A model generated the notes under the pieces. That model was not told the DNA's origin. It made no database searches and saw only the letters and a program-made list of their open reading frames with translations. Below, piece by piece: positions 1-6,093 of a DNA stretch of 39,143 bases (within the stretch, counting starts at the first letter, position 1; every line of letters begins with the position of its first letter). The translations under genes and the position numbers were made by a program. The DNA comes from a virus. The stretch is from IMG/VR virus record IMGVR_UViG_3300027974_000005, positions 1 to 39,143 of that record; one strand, given 5' to 3'.

Positions 1-126
1 CGCCAGAAACCAAAACCGATCTACACCGAGCAGCCGGTCAACGACGAGCTGCAAACAGGCGATAGCCGCGACCTTGGCGGTGAGATGCGCATCCAATCAC
101 CCTGGACGATAAATGACTGGCATTAA
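1..126 (+). CDS. 3' end of the 88-aa lysis-region protein (partial copy)
   Basis: This is the duplicated tail of the gene complete at 38876..39142, present because the circular molecule was opened within it. It ends at TAA 124-126 and overlaps the start of the C39 peptidase gene (ATG 113) by 14 bases, which suggests coupled translation. Function unknown; see the full copy. Confidence 0.85.
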   Translation, partial: RQKPKPIYTEQPVNDELQTGDSRDLGGEMRIQSPWTINDWH

Positions 127-127
127 G
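1..127. repeat. Terminal direct repeat, left copy (circular overlap)
   Basis: Bases 1..127 are identical to 39017..39143. The repeat lies inside the 3' part of the 88-aa lysis-region gene and the first bases of the C39 peptidase gene, and joining the ends restores both. Exactly 127 bp equals the largest k-mer commonly used by SPAdes-type assemblers, so it is probably the assembler's circular overlap and not a physical terminal repeat (inference). Confidence 0.95.
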
Positions 128-802
128 CTGCTTGACCTTTGCAAGTATTACAAAGGTTTGTCTTACCAGATGGCGGCCATCTCCGAGCTGGAAGAGGCGA
201 TCAACAACGCCAACCCGCACATCCTGGGCCGCGAGCAAGCGTGGTTTAAGACCTGGAGTCAGGCTGGTAAGCAGCAGGCAACCAACCCACTGCCGACGCC
301 GTACCAGAGCCAGCGGGACAACTACCGCGATGCCTGGCGGACGTGTTTCAGCTCAAGCTGCGCCATGCTGCTGATGACGCTCAAGCCGGGTGTGATCCAC
401 TCGGACGATGAATATATCAAGACCGTGTTCACGATCGGGGACACGACCAACTCAACCGTGCAGATCAAGGCGCTGCACCACTACGGCCTTGATGCACGGT
501 TCAAGACCAACGGCAATCGTGCCTTAGTGCAACAGCAGATCGATGCAGGCAAGCCGGTGCCAGCGGGTTTTTTGCATCACGGAAGCGCGTCCGCACCAAG
601 CGGCGGTGGCCACTGGCTGTGCATCATTGGCTACGACAACCAGCGCGGCTCCTACATCGTTCACGATCCATGGGGGGCCATGAACGTTGCAACCGGCGAG
701 TACGGCAGCACCTTTGGCGCAAAGCAACACTACGACTACAAGACCTTCGAGCCACGTTGGATGGTCGATGGACCCAGCTCAGGATGGTGCATCATCGCTT
801 AG
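113..802 (+). CDS. C39-like cysteine peptidase, probable endolysin
   Basis: A 229-aa protein with a papain-like peptidase C39 fold. The line CFSSSCAMLL (residues 78-87) aligns with the family's CGPTSLAMLL, making Cys78 the likely nucleophile. The HWLCIIGYD segment gives His167 and VHDPWG gives Asp185. No signal peptide or cell-wall-binding repeat is visible. It overlaps the preceding lysis-cassette gene by 14 bases and follows two small membrane proteins, so the likely role is cleavage of peptidoglycan cross-links at lysis, with a holin for export. C39-like domains do occur in phage lysins, for example some actinobacteriophage LysA proteins. A processing peptidase is the alternative. The N-terminal 70 residues are helical and unrecognised. 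Confidence 0.8.
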   Translation: MTGIKLLDLCKYYKGLSYQMAAISELEEAINNANPHILGREQAWFKTWSQAGKQQATNPLPTPYQSQRDNYRDAWRTCFSSSCAMLLMTLKPGVIHSDDEYIKTVFTIGDTTNSTVQIKALHHYGLDARFKTNGNRALVQQQIDAGKPVPAGFLHHGSASAPSGGGHWLCIIGYDNQRGSYIVHDPWGAMNVATGEYGSTFGAKQHYDYKTFEPRWMVDGPSSGWCIIA

Positions 803-827
803 GCTGCGGTGCGCTTAATTTTTATCT

Positions 828-1343
828 GTGCTGATTCCTGACCACGAGATTCGCCGCCTGTGCCAAATGCGGCAAATGGTCACGCCTTATGTTGAGGCGC
901 ACCTGAACCCAGCATCACTGGATGTAACGCTTGGTGATCGGATCATGATTGAGGTCACCGGCACCCGTGAACTGGAGATCACCGGCATCCATAACTACAG
1001 CGAAGAGCAGCCGTATTGGATTAAGCCGGGTGAATTTTTCCTTGCTGAAACCAGGGAAATCTTCCACCTGCCTGATTACGTCGGTGCTCAGTTTGTGCTG
1101 AAGTCAAGCCGTGCCCGTGATGGTTGGGACCACGCAGAAGCTGGTTGGTGTGATCCAGGTTGGTATGGGTCACGGCTGACCATGGAGCTTAAGAACAGCA
1201 GGCGGTTAAATGCGCTGCCGATTTGGCCTGGGATGCGGATTGGGCAGATGAAATTCATCTTGGTGTCAGGCACACCAGAAAGCACATATGCCCAAACCGG
1301 CCGCTACAACTGCGATCTCGGCGTTACGGCGAGCAAGGGTTGA
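828..1343 (+). CDS. dcd: dCTP deaminase / dUTPase-family protein
   Basis: A 171-aa member of the trimeric dCTP deaminase/dUTPase fold. Visible family blocks are NPASLDVTLGD near residue 27, the stretch KSSRARDGWDHAEAGWCDPGW around residues 92-112, then LTMELKN with Glu120 at the position of the catalytic glutamate of Dcd, and PGMRIGQMKF near residue 134. It ends in a short YNCDLGVTASKG tail of the kind that closes over the nucleotide. Expected role is dCTP to dUTP (deaminase) or dUTP hydrolysis, keeping uracil out of phage DNA. The sequence alone does not decide between mono- and bifunctional enzyme. GTG start at 828, 25 bases after the peptidase stop, so probably the same transcript. Its 3' end overlaps a small minus-strand gene by 20 bases. 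Confidence 0.85.
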   Translation: MLIPDHEIRRLCQMRQMVTPYVEAHLNPASLDVTLGDRIMIEVTGTRELEITGIHNYSEEQPYWIKPGEFFLAETREIFHLPDYVGAQFVLKSSRARDGWDHAEAGWCDPGWYGSRLTMELKNSRRLNALPIWPGMRIGQMKFILVSGTPESTYAQTGRYNCDLGVTASKG

Positions 1344-1494
1344 ACCTATGGATCAACCCCGGTGCCTCTGCGGGGTCGTACAACTCAATCATTGAGTAGT
1401 TGTCAAAGCCGTTTTGCTCGGCAAAGACCGTGGCGGCGATGTGGGTCGTGAATGGACCCACTTGGATGGCATCGATCAAAAGTGCGTAATTCAT
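1324..1494 (-). CDS. Small hypothetical protein
   Basis: A 56-aa frame starting MNYALLIDAIQ and containing an aromatic/acidic stretch (NGFDNYSMIELYDP). Its composition looks protein-like, unlike an antisense shadow of dcd, which it meets tail to tail with a 20-base overlap. An upstream in-frame ATG at 1557 would add 21 residues rich in Arg and Gln; neither start has a clear Shine-Dalgarno. No recognised domain or function. The GGGTTGA/TCAACCC and CCCCG/CGGGG inverted repeats at 1337..1375 fall inside this gene. Confidence 0.5.
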   Translation of the reverse strand: MNYALLIDAIQVGPFTTHIAATVFAEQNGFDNYSMIELYDPAEAPGLIHRFNPCSP

Positions 1495-1608
1495 TGAAAT
1501 TTGATTTAACGGATCGACAATAAGCCGCGACCTGCCCCACTGGTAAGGCAGTTGCATTTCTTTACGTTTGTGCCCGTTGGCTAGCCTAGGGGCAGCGGCA
1601 ACTGCCCG

Positions 1609-1839
1609 GTGCGGTCTTACATCTTTGAGATCGGAGCCAAGGTAGTCGTCCGTTCGGACGGCGATCCCGATGAGTTGCCAGCGGACATGTACGCACGGAT
1701 CACCGAGTTCATTGAGAACGAGGAAGATCTGCTGTCGCTTGAAATCGAGCTGTTCCCCCTGCCAGACGCCAACAGTGGATCATCAGATCGATGGAACGAC
1801 TCTGATTCCGAGGAAGGAGGCGAAGCGGCGATGGCGTGA
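1609..1839 (+). CDS. Small acidic hypothetical protein
   Basis: A 76-aa, strongly acidic protein (GTG start). The N-terminal 50 residues look like a compact alpha/beta unit (YIFEIGAKVVV, then a helix with NEEDLLSLEIELF). The last 20 residues are Ser/Asp/Glu-rich and probably disordered. It overlaps the following HNH gene frame, so the two are probably co-transcribed. Its acidity would suit a DNA mimic or inhibitor of a host DNA-binding protein, but that is speculation. No family recognised. Confidence 0.6.
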   Translation: MRSYIFEIGAKVVVRSDGDPDELPADMYARITEFIENEEDLLSLEIELFPLPDANSGSSDRWNDSDSEEGGEAAMA

Positions 1840-2086
1840 TGCCGTGCTGCTTCGCAGTGATTACTGTTGCGCCTACTGCAACGAGCAGCTTGGCCCCCGT
1901 AGCGCCACGCTTGACCACATTATCCCAAAGGTTATGGGTGGGTTAACCGTGCCAGAAAATTTGTGCGGTGCTTGCATCACCTGCAATGGCAGCAAAGGAC
2001 ACCGTGACTGGCGTGATTGGTTTCGCAGCCAAGCGTTCTACAACGTGACCCGCGAAGAAGCCATTGACTCTTGGCTTGCTCAGTAA
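1775..2086 (+). CDS. HNH endonuclease
   Basis: About 103 aa from the GTG at 1775. The HNH core is clear: a zinc knuckle YCCAYC, then TLDHIIPKVMGG with the catalytic His, then ENLCGACITCNGSKG with the central Asn and the second Cys pair. The tail DWRDWFRSQAFYNVTREEAI is typical of small free-standing phage HNH proteins. The frame stays open upstream to 1670, but that part is a shadow of the previous gene (Cys/Ser-rich, low plausibility). The true start is unsettled between GTG 1775 and GTG 1844; the strong AGGAAGGAGG at 1811-1820 is badly spaced for both. Possible roles are homing, DNA processing at packaging, or superinfection competition. It converges with the minus-strand operon and overlaps its last gene by 7 bases. 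Confidence 0.8.
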   Translation: MDHQIDGTTLIPRKEAKRRWRDAVLLRSDYCCAYCNEQLGPRSATLDHIIPKVMGGLTVPENLCGACITCNGSKGHRDWRDWFRSQAFYNVTREEAIDSWLAQ

Positions 2087-2226
2087 TACTGCACGTAGAT
2101 CTCAGCCTGCCATAGATCGTTTGTATAGCGACAAATGGCGCCATGCTGTCCGCAGGCACGATACACAGGCTCTTCGCCAAAGCTGTGGTCTAGCAATTCA
2201 ATCCAGCGTCCATCGCCCCTGTCCAT
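2080..2226 (-). CDS. Small hypothetical protein, end of leftward operon
   Basis: A 48-aa frame beginning MDRGDGRWIELLD and ending in EIYVQYY. A GGAG lies 3 bases upstream of ATG 2226 and supports this start over longer ones. It overlaps the 3' end of the preceding Cys-motif gene by 29 bases in another frame. It contains two cysteines and many aromatic residues, with no recognised domain. As the last gene of the leftward operon it converges with the HNH gene. Confidence 0.5.
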   Translation of the reverse strand: MDRGDGRWIELLDHSFGEEPVYRACGQHGAICRYTNDLWQAEIYVQYY

Positions 2227-2578
2227 TCGCTCCAGTACTGCCCTTTCCATCGTCGTAAAGCTCGCATCGAGCCGCAAACCGCCCCTTATTCTGCCGTGCC
2301 TCAGGGAACCCAAAGCTACATTTGTCACCTCTGGGCAACCAATGGATGCAAGACCAGCACTTGGCTTTTTTGTTAAGAGTTTCTTCAATTTTTTCAAATG
2401 ATTCATTGTGTAAAAGTGCAACGTAATGGTATTGAGCGCGGATGTAAGCCTCCCTTACATCAGGAGTACAAAGGTCAATAATTGTTTCATCTCGGTGCGG
2501 TAGCCGAAATTTGGCGCGCCAGTTTTCGGACAGCGTGCGCCGTTCGACAATAATCCGACCGTTGTACAGGCTGATCAT
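2198..2578 (-). CDS. Four-cysteine (CxxC...GFPE) protein
   Basis: A 126-aa protein. The C-terminal half carries Cys74-x2-Cys77, Cys87 and Cys105 around the signature KCSFGFPEARQ, a likely metal-binding knuckle. The same arrangement recurs in the 97-aa protein at 3711..4004 of this operon. The N-terminal half (RIIVERRTLSENW, PHRDETIIDL) looks like a separate small domain. Start ATG 2578 overlaps the upstream stop as ATGA, indicating translational coupling. A longer frame to 2818 exists but its extra part is a shadow of the 78-aa gene upstream. Molecular function unknown; its early-operon position suggests takeover of host nucleic-acid processes (inference). Confidence 0.65.
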   Translation of the reverse strand: MISLYNGRIIVERRTLSENWRAKFRLPHRDETIIDLCTPDVREAYIRAQYHYVALLHNESFEKIEETLNKKAKCWSCIHWLPRGDKCSFGFPEARQNKGRFAARCELYDDGKGSTGANGQGRWTLD

Positions 2579-2811
2579 TCCAGTTCGCCGTAGGCCGGCT
2601 CGTGGTACATCCGTTCCAGCAGCATGGATGCTGGTTCTGGCTCGTGGTATGTCGGACCAAATTCGGCAGCAACGGCTGGGTCCGAAAAATCCCGAGCAAT
2701 GTAAATGGCTTCTGTGCTGTGCTGCTTGATGACAACCAAGCTGACATTGGGACTGCTGATCAGAACACGCATTGCGCAATTCTCCAGCCAGTTGAGGAAT
2801 GGTGCTTTCAT
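2575..2811 (-). CDS. Hypothetical protein
   Basis: A 78-aa protein starting MKAPFLNWLENCAMRVLISS with a beta-alpha-like N-terminus and an acidic, Pro/Tyr-containing C-terminus (GPTYHEPEPASM). It shares ATGA with the next gene and starts 4 bases inside the end of the DUF3310 gene, fitting a chain of coupled small early genes. No domain recognised. Confidence 0.6.
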   Translation of the reverse strand: MKAPFLNWLENCAMRVLISSPNVSLVVIKQHSTEAIYIARDFSDPAVAAEFGPTYHEPEPASMLLERMYHEPAYGELE

Positions 2812-3023
2812 GATTCAATGGTAGTAATAAGACGATCCAAATACCAGCGTGCCTTCTTCAGTGATTCTGGCCCGCCTTTATGGCGCTCACGCCAAACGTA
2901 CTTGGCAATATTCCCTTTCAGGTAGCCTCTGTACTCTTCTGGCGTTAGCTGCGCTGCAATTGCGTCGATGCATTCGATGGATCCGTCGTTGTAATGCGAC
3001 GGGTGGTTGACCGCGTCAGTCAT
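2808..3023 (-). CDS. DUF3310 family protein (T7 gp1.7-like)
   Basis: A 71-aa protein matching the short DUF3310 domain almost end to end: NHPSHYNDGSIECIDAI, then YLKGNIAKYVWRERHKGG, then SLKKARWYLDRLI. The family includes the C-terminal part of T7 gp1.7, a nucleotide kinase involved in dTMP phosphorylation and dideoxythymidine sensitivity. Whether the isolated domain is catalytic is not established. Start ATG 3023 is chosen because the family begins at NHPSHY; it overlaps the preceding stop by 8 bases. Nucleotide metabolism would fit with the dCTP deaminase elsewhere in the genome. Confidence 0.85.
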   Translation of the reverse strand: MTDAVNHPSHYNDGSIECIDAIAAQLTPEEYRGYLKGNIAKYVWRERHKGGPESLKKARWYLDRLITTIES

Positions 3024-3285
3024 CGCTGGCCAGTGACATTTCAATCTTGATGGCAGCCTGGAAGTAGCCAGCAATTTTCATGCGGGCAAATGTCGGGCCA
3101 GCATCAGCCGAATGCTTGTTGTCAATCTGACCGTACTCAAAACGAGACTCATCAAGCGAGGCAAGCGTCTCAACGTTCAATGTCCGCAAGTCTTGGTCGG
3201 ACATATCCTTGAGATCATCAAGCTGGACGTTACGGCCCAGCAGGTAAGACTTAAAGAAGATTGGTGCGGGTGCTGAATTGGTCAT
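3016..3285 (-). CDS. Hypothetical early protein
   Basis: An 89-aa protein beginning MTNSAPAPIFFKSYLLGRNV. AAAGGA sits 5 bases upstream of ATG 3285, one of the few good Shine-Dalgarno sites in this operon. Sequence is mostly acidic helix with the end QAAIKIEMSLASDD. It shares ATGA with the upstream gene and 8 bases with the downstream gene. No family recognised. Confidence 0.65.
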   Translation of the reverse strand: MTNSAPAPIFFKSYLLGRNVQLDDLKDMSDQDLRTLNVETLASLDESRFEYGQIDNKHSADAGPTFARMKIAGYFQAAIKIEMSLASDD

Positions 3286-3545
3286 TCCCATCCTTTCATT
3301 AGGTGAATTCGAATTGCTTCCATGCAAGCCATAGCGTGCTTTTCGGCAAGGTGGCTTTCGGTGCCACCGATTGCCTTGATGCAATCATCCAGGATCATAC
3401 GCCCATCCGTGTCGCGCAAGTTGGCGCCAAGGTCAGCGCAAAACTCTTGCCACAAATTGGTGTAGGTGCCGTTTGTACGGCCACTGGCCGTATACAACGC
3501 ATCAATGAAGTGGGCGCGATTCAGGTCAAGCTCGTGTGGTTTCAT
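3282..3545 (-). CDS. Hypothetical early protein
   Basis: An 87-aa, mainly helical soluble protein (MKPHELDLNRAHFIDALY near the start, AEKHAMACMEAIRIHLMKGWE at the end). It overlaps both neighbours by ATGA. The pattern of helices with His and Cys is not diagnostic, and no domain is recognised. Co-expression with the recombination genes upstream suggests an early role. Confidence 0.65.
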   Translation of the reverse strand: MKPHELDLNRAHFIDALYTASGRTNGTYTNLWQEFCADLGANLRDTDGRMILDDCIKAIGGTESHLAEKHAMACMEAIRIHLMKGWE

Positions 3546-3718
3546 TTGATGATGTCAAGCAGGTTGCGGCATTCTTGCCAGGCTATCGAATTGTGGTGCA
3601 ACTGGTCCATGCGGACACGAATCAAAGCCTTGACGTGTTCGCGCTCATGCTCGCGGCCAGCCTTAAACAGGCCAGAATCGCTTACCAGTGCTTGTAGACG
3701 CTGAAGAGGTTCAATCAT
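3542..3718 (-). CDS. Small helical hypothetical protein
   Basis: A 58-aa charged helical protein (QRLQALVSDSGLFKAGREHE, then VRMDQLHHNSIAWQECRNLL). ATG 3718 lies within the last 8 bases of the upstream gene. A longer frame to 3841 is a shadow of that gene's cysteine region. Function unknown. Confidence 0.6.
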   Translation of the reverse strand: MIEPLQRLQALVSDSGLFKAGREHEREHVKALIRVRMDQLHHNSIAWQECRNLLDIIK

Positions 3719-4004
3719 TGGATGCTTTGGTAAAGATGTTGCATTCTCCTGCAAAGTAAAGATTTTGTGCTGGTTCGGGAAAGCCAAGAGAACATTTGCC
3801 TTTAAGCCACAGGGCACAGCATTCACAGGAATGCTTAGCAAAAGAATTTCGCCGAGGAATTTCGGGAAATAACTTTTTGTGGCCTACACCAAAACGTATT
3901 TGCTCAACAGTTTGGCGTGAAATGCCATACCGTTGAGCCATGGCTTTGTGGGTGTCAGGCGACAGAAGGATGTCGCGCACCGCTTCTGGCGGAACCTTAG
4001 TCAT
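3711..4004 (-). CDS. HTH plus four-cysteine (GFPE) protein
   Basis: A 97-aa protein with two modules. Residues about 18-38 (HKAMAQRYGISRQTVEQIRF) form a helix-turn-helix of the resolvase/transposase-like type. Residues 60-90 carry Cys60, Cys63, Cys71 and Cys88 around KCSLGFPEPAQ, the same knuckle as in the 126-aa protein at 2198..2578. A DNA-binding domain joined to a probable zinc knuckle points to a transcriptional or DNA-targeting role; the target is unknown. It overlaps the upstream gene by 8 bases. This is the best candidate for a phage-encoded regulator in the operon. Confidence 0.7.
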   Translation of the reverse strand: MTKVPPEAVRDILLSPDTHKAMAQRYGISRQTVEQIRFGVGHKKLFPEIPRRNSFAKHSCECCALWLKGKCSLGFPEPAQNLYFAGECNIFTKASND

Positions 4005-4140
4005 CGTCTGTCATCCATTCCATTTGGCTGAGATATGGCAACCACTCTTCAGTGGTTGATTCCTTGGCTTCAAGCAGCGTAGGTGCCTGTACAAATTCAA
4101 GGACTGATGCTTCTGGAATGCAAAAATAATAAGTGTTCAT
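3997..4140 (-). CDS. Small hypothetical protein
   Basis: A 47-aa acidic protein starting MNTYYFCIPEASVLEFVQAP and ending in EWMTDDD. The pattern (short beta strand, then an acidic helix) resembles small single-domain phage proteins that modulate a host target, but no family is recognised. The start ATG 4140 shares ATGA with the membrane-protein gene upstream. Confidence 0.55.
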   Translation of the reverse strand: MNTYYFCIPEASVLEFVQAPTLLEAKESTTEEWLPYLSQMEWMTDDD

Positions 4141-4280
4141 GGCTTGAGCACCTGTTGGCAAACGGGTTCGCTTTGAGCCGTAAGAACGGTCTGCTCGCGA
4201 CCATTGCTGATACCCGCGGCATAGACCGCAAACATCAAAGCGATGACGGCAAGGCGGTTGACAAATGGATTGCTGATCAT
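4137..4280 (-). CDS. Small membrane protein
   Basis: A 47-aa protein with a single hydrophobic segment, LAVIALMFAVYAAGI (about residues 10-24), after a short basic N-terminus. It could be one transmembrane helix or an uncleaved signal anchor. A short soluble tail with one Cys follows. The ATG at 4280 has no obvious Shine-Dalgarno, and a GTG further upstream is possible. Early expression of a small inner-membrane protein would fit superinfection exclusion or a spanin/antiholin-type accessory, neither shown. Confidence 0.5.
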   Translation of the reverse strand: MISNPFVNRLAVIALMFAVYAAGISNGREQTVLTAQSEPVCQQVLKP

Positions 4281-4359
4281 TGGATTGGATTTGATTGGAT
4301 ACAGGAGCGTTGCCCCGTGTGACCACACTACACCATGCACGGCGCATCTGCGATGCCTG

Positions 4360-4662
4360 TTAAAAATCTTCACCGTGCTTAAGCGCCGTTTTTCTTTGGA
4401 TGGCAGCGTTGGCCTTGGCAAGGTTTTCCATCACGTCAGCAGCCTCAACAAAGCTTGGCTCCAGCGTGAGCCGAGTTCGCAGCACCGGCTTGTGCTGGTG
4501 GCGGTCAGACCAGCCAATGGCGTAATCAGGGACAGCTATTTCGACCGTAAACCACGCATGACCACAAGACCCACAGACCCGTTTGCGCACCACCTCATTA
4601 GGCAAATGGCCATTGGTCACGGGTGTCCTGTTGTTCTTGCTACCGCACTCGGGACAATTCAT
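4360..4662 (-). CDS. Zinc-ribbon protein, NrdR-N-terminus-like
   Basis: A 100-aa protein. Cys3-Pro-Glu-Cys6 and Cys30-Gly-Ser-Cys33, with VVRKRVCGSCGHAWFTVE between and after, match the N-terminal zinc ribbon seen in NrdR and related regulators. The ATP-cone that completes NrdR is absent; the remaining 60 residues are helical. It may bind DNA as a small regulator or act on ribonucleotide reductase promoters, but only the zinc-ribbon assignment is firm. It is divergent from the plus-strand gene at 4694, with a short palindrome between them. Confidence 0.65.
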   Translation of the reverse strand: MNCPECGSKNNRTPVTNGHLPNEVVRKRVCGSCGHAWFTVEIAVPDYAIGWSDRHQHKPVLRTRLTLEPSFVEAADVMENLAKANAAIQRKTALKHGEDF

Positions 4663-4673
4663 TAGGCATCATG

Positions 4674-4686
4674 GGGCAGTCTGCCC
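4674..4686. promoter_or_regulatory. GC-rich palindrome in a divergent intergenic spacer
   Basis: GGGCA-GTC-TGCCC is a 5-bp perfect inverted repeat with a 3-base centre. It sits in the 31-base gap between the minus-strand zinc-ribbon gene (start 4662) and the plus-strand gene (start 4694). It could be an operator for a dimeric regulator controlling both directions, or a small hairpin; the sequence does not decide. Confidence 0.3.
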
Positions 4687-4693
4687 GTAAAAA

Positions 4694-4900
4694 GTGGAAG
4701 ATTTTGGTCAGTGGATGATCCCCAAGGTGGCGACGGAAGATCAGCTCAAGATTGAGGTAATGGCCCGGCGTCTTGAGATCACCCAAAACGTCGGACCACT
4801 TGCAGCATCGCTTTACCGCTCTTGGAACCTTCAGCAGGCATTGCTCCAGCAAGCGACCAATGAAATCGCACGACTGGAGCTGCTACTGATGAAGCCTTAA
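4694..4900 (+). CDS. Small helical protein, plus-strand gene inside a minus-strand operon
   Basis: A 68-aa frame (GTG 4694; ATG 4715 gives 61 aa). The sequence is strongly helical and amphipathic (DQLKIEVMARRLEI, LQQALLQQATNEIARLELLL), suggesting a coiled coil. It is the only plus-strand gene within 2080..6935 and ends 4 bases into the 3' end of the SSB-like gene. Opposite-strand frames here look like shadows (Arg/Cys/Trp-rich). No family recognised. Confidence 0.5.
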   Translation: MEDFGQWMIPKVATEDQLKIEVMARRLEITQNVGPLAASLYRSWNLQQALLQQATNEIARLELLLMKP

Positions 4901-5277
4901 AACAGGTCGACCTCGACAATCTCGACCACAGAGCCACCCGTTGCCTTGGCCAAGCTCTCAGCAGCGCCGGAAGCTGCCATCTTCTCCTCAATTGCCTTCA
5001 TGGTCTTGTAGTCAGGTTCGAAGGCAAGACTCAGGTAGTTCTGGCCGCTGCTGGCAGCTTGCTTAGTCCAGCCACTGATCTTGACCGGAATCTCACCGCG
5101 ATCATTGGCGCCGGCATTCATCACGTAGGACGCAAACGCCATGCGGTCCTCTTCTTTGATGCTGAACACGCCATCAAATGCCGGATAATTACGGCTGGGG
5201 TCGTAGCGATCCTTGAAGCGTTCTTGCAATTTCTCAGGTGTGTTTTTAAACAATGCGCCGCTGGCTTTAAAAGTCAT
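4897..5277 (-). CDS. Probable single-stranded DNA-binding protein
   Basis: A 126-aa protein with a beta-rich pattern consistent with an OB fold (ALFKNTPEKLQERFKD, IPVKISGWTKQA, QNYLSLAFEPDYKT). It ends in VEIVEVDLF, an acidic-hydrophobic tip reminiscent of the SSB C-terminal peptide that recruits partner proteins. It sits directly after the exonuclease, annealing protein and HTH genes, the usual place for a phage SSB. ATGA overlap with the upstream gene. The assignment rests on context and pattern, not on a clear family motif, so confidence is moderate. Confidence 0.5.
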   Translation of the reverse strand: MTFKASGALFKNTPEKLQERFKDRYDPSRNYPAFDGVFSIKEEDRMAFASYVMNAGANDRGEIPVKISGWTKQAASSGQNYLSLAFEPDYKTMKAIEEKMAASGAAESLAKATGGSVVEIVEVDLF

Positions 5278-5465
5278 TGGTTATCAGGTGTGATGGTGTT
5301 GGCCTTTTCGTATTGCTCCACCTCGGCCAGGGGATAGAGCACGCGACCGTTGATCTTGGTAAAGGCAGGGCCAGTATTACTGGACCGCCACCTGATCAAC
5401 GTCTGGCGGTGGAGGTGCCACCGCTCAGCCAGTTGCAAATCAGTAAAAAATTCAGAAGAGGTCAT
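5274..5465 (-). CDS. Excisionase-like helix-turn-helix protein
   Basis: A 63-aa winged-HTH of the excisionase/AlpA (MerR-like) type: FFTDLQLAERWHLHRQTLIRW, then a wing region INGRVLYPLAEVEQYE. Such proteins act in excision or as small transcription factors. With no integrase recognised in the genome, a regulatory role is more likely. Start ATG 5465 is within the last 14 bases of the RecT-like gene; the longer frame to 5552 is a shadow. It shares ATGA with the SSB-like gene. Confidence 0.75.
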   Translation of the reverse strand: MTSSEFFTDLQLAERWHLHRQTLIRWRSSNTGPAFTKINGRVLYPLAEVEQYEKANTITPDNQ

Positions 5466-6093
5466 CAGGCTCGGTTTCAATAACTGGTGCAGACTGTACC
5501 TTGGCGTTGAGATCGTCAACATTGGCAGAAACCTTAACGGTTTGCACGTCAATCACCTCCTCCTGGGTCTGAAGACCCACCAGCAGGTCGCCAGCAAAGA
5601 GGCGGCCCCAAAATGCTGCGCTTCTGTACCTGATCATCAGCTCCGGCATGGTCAGCCATTTGCTGCCTGCCTTGGTGGCCCATCCTTCCTTTTTGGCCAT
5701 CGCCATCGTGATGGTTGGGCCCTTCAGCTCTTGATCTGTCTTGATGTCAGTAGCCACGGCGTAGCAAGCAAGGCTGTCACCTTCGCCGCTGATCTCAAAC
5801 CGCAGCGGCGTGAACCGGCCGCAGCCGTTGACCATGGCAATAATAAAAGCGCTGCTCCAGCTGGGGCGGCCATGGATGATGTGCAAATGCTGCATACACA
5901 GGAAAGGCGAAATGCCCATCCGGTTTGCAATCTCAAGCGCCACCAAACAGTTGGCAAAACCCTGCTGCCCCTGGAACTGGGGCGGGATTAATGTTGAGCT
6001 AGCCAATGCCTTCGCAATGCGTTGGGCATCTTCAAAAGCTTGGATGCCAGAGAAGACTGAGTTGCTGGTCGTTGTAATTGCTGTGTTTTCCAT
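5452..6093 (-). CDS. RecT-like single-strand annealing protein
   Basis: A 213-aa protein with features of the RecT/Bet superfamily. CLVALEIANRMGISPFLCMQ (about residues 49-68) followed by HIIHGRPSWSSAFIIAMVN is the conserved helical-plus-hairpin region. The block PTITMAMAKKEGWATK and MPELMIRYRSAAFWGRLF is the later conserved part preceding the disordered tail. It would anneal complementary strands resected by the exonuclease encoded just upstream (the genes overlap by one base, TAATG). The C-terminus ETEPDDLF resembles the acidic tip of the SSB-like protein nearby. Confidence 0.75.
   Translation of the reverse strand: MENTAITTTSNSVFSGIQAFEDAQRIAKALASSTLIPPQFQGQQGFANCLVALEIANRMGISPFLCMQHLHIIHGRPSWSSAFIIAMVNGCGRFTPLRFEISGEGDSLACYAVATDIKTDQELKGPTITMAMAKKEGWATKAGSKWLTMPELMIRYRSAAFWGRLFAGDLLVGLQTQEEVIDVQTVKVSANVDDLNAKVQSAPVIETEPDDLF

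Noticed and set aside
1337-1375. Inverted repeats GGGTTGA/TCAACCC and CCCCG/CGGGG after dcd
   Set aside because: No T tract follows and they fall inside the small minus-strand gene; not called a terminator, although they could pair in the dcd mRNA.
1670-1774. Longer N-terminus for the HNH protein
   Set aside because: This stretch is Cys/Ser/Arg-rich in the HNH frame and coincides with the coding frame of the acidic gene; treated as a shadow.
5350-5991. Plus-strand 213-codon frame opposite the RecT-like gene
   Set aside because: His/Cys/Trp-rich and fully opposite a recognisable recombination protein; a shadow.
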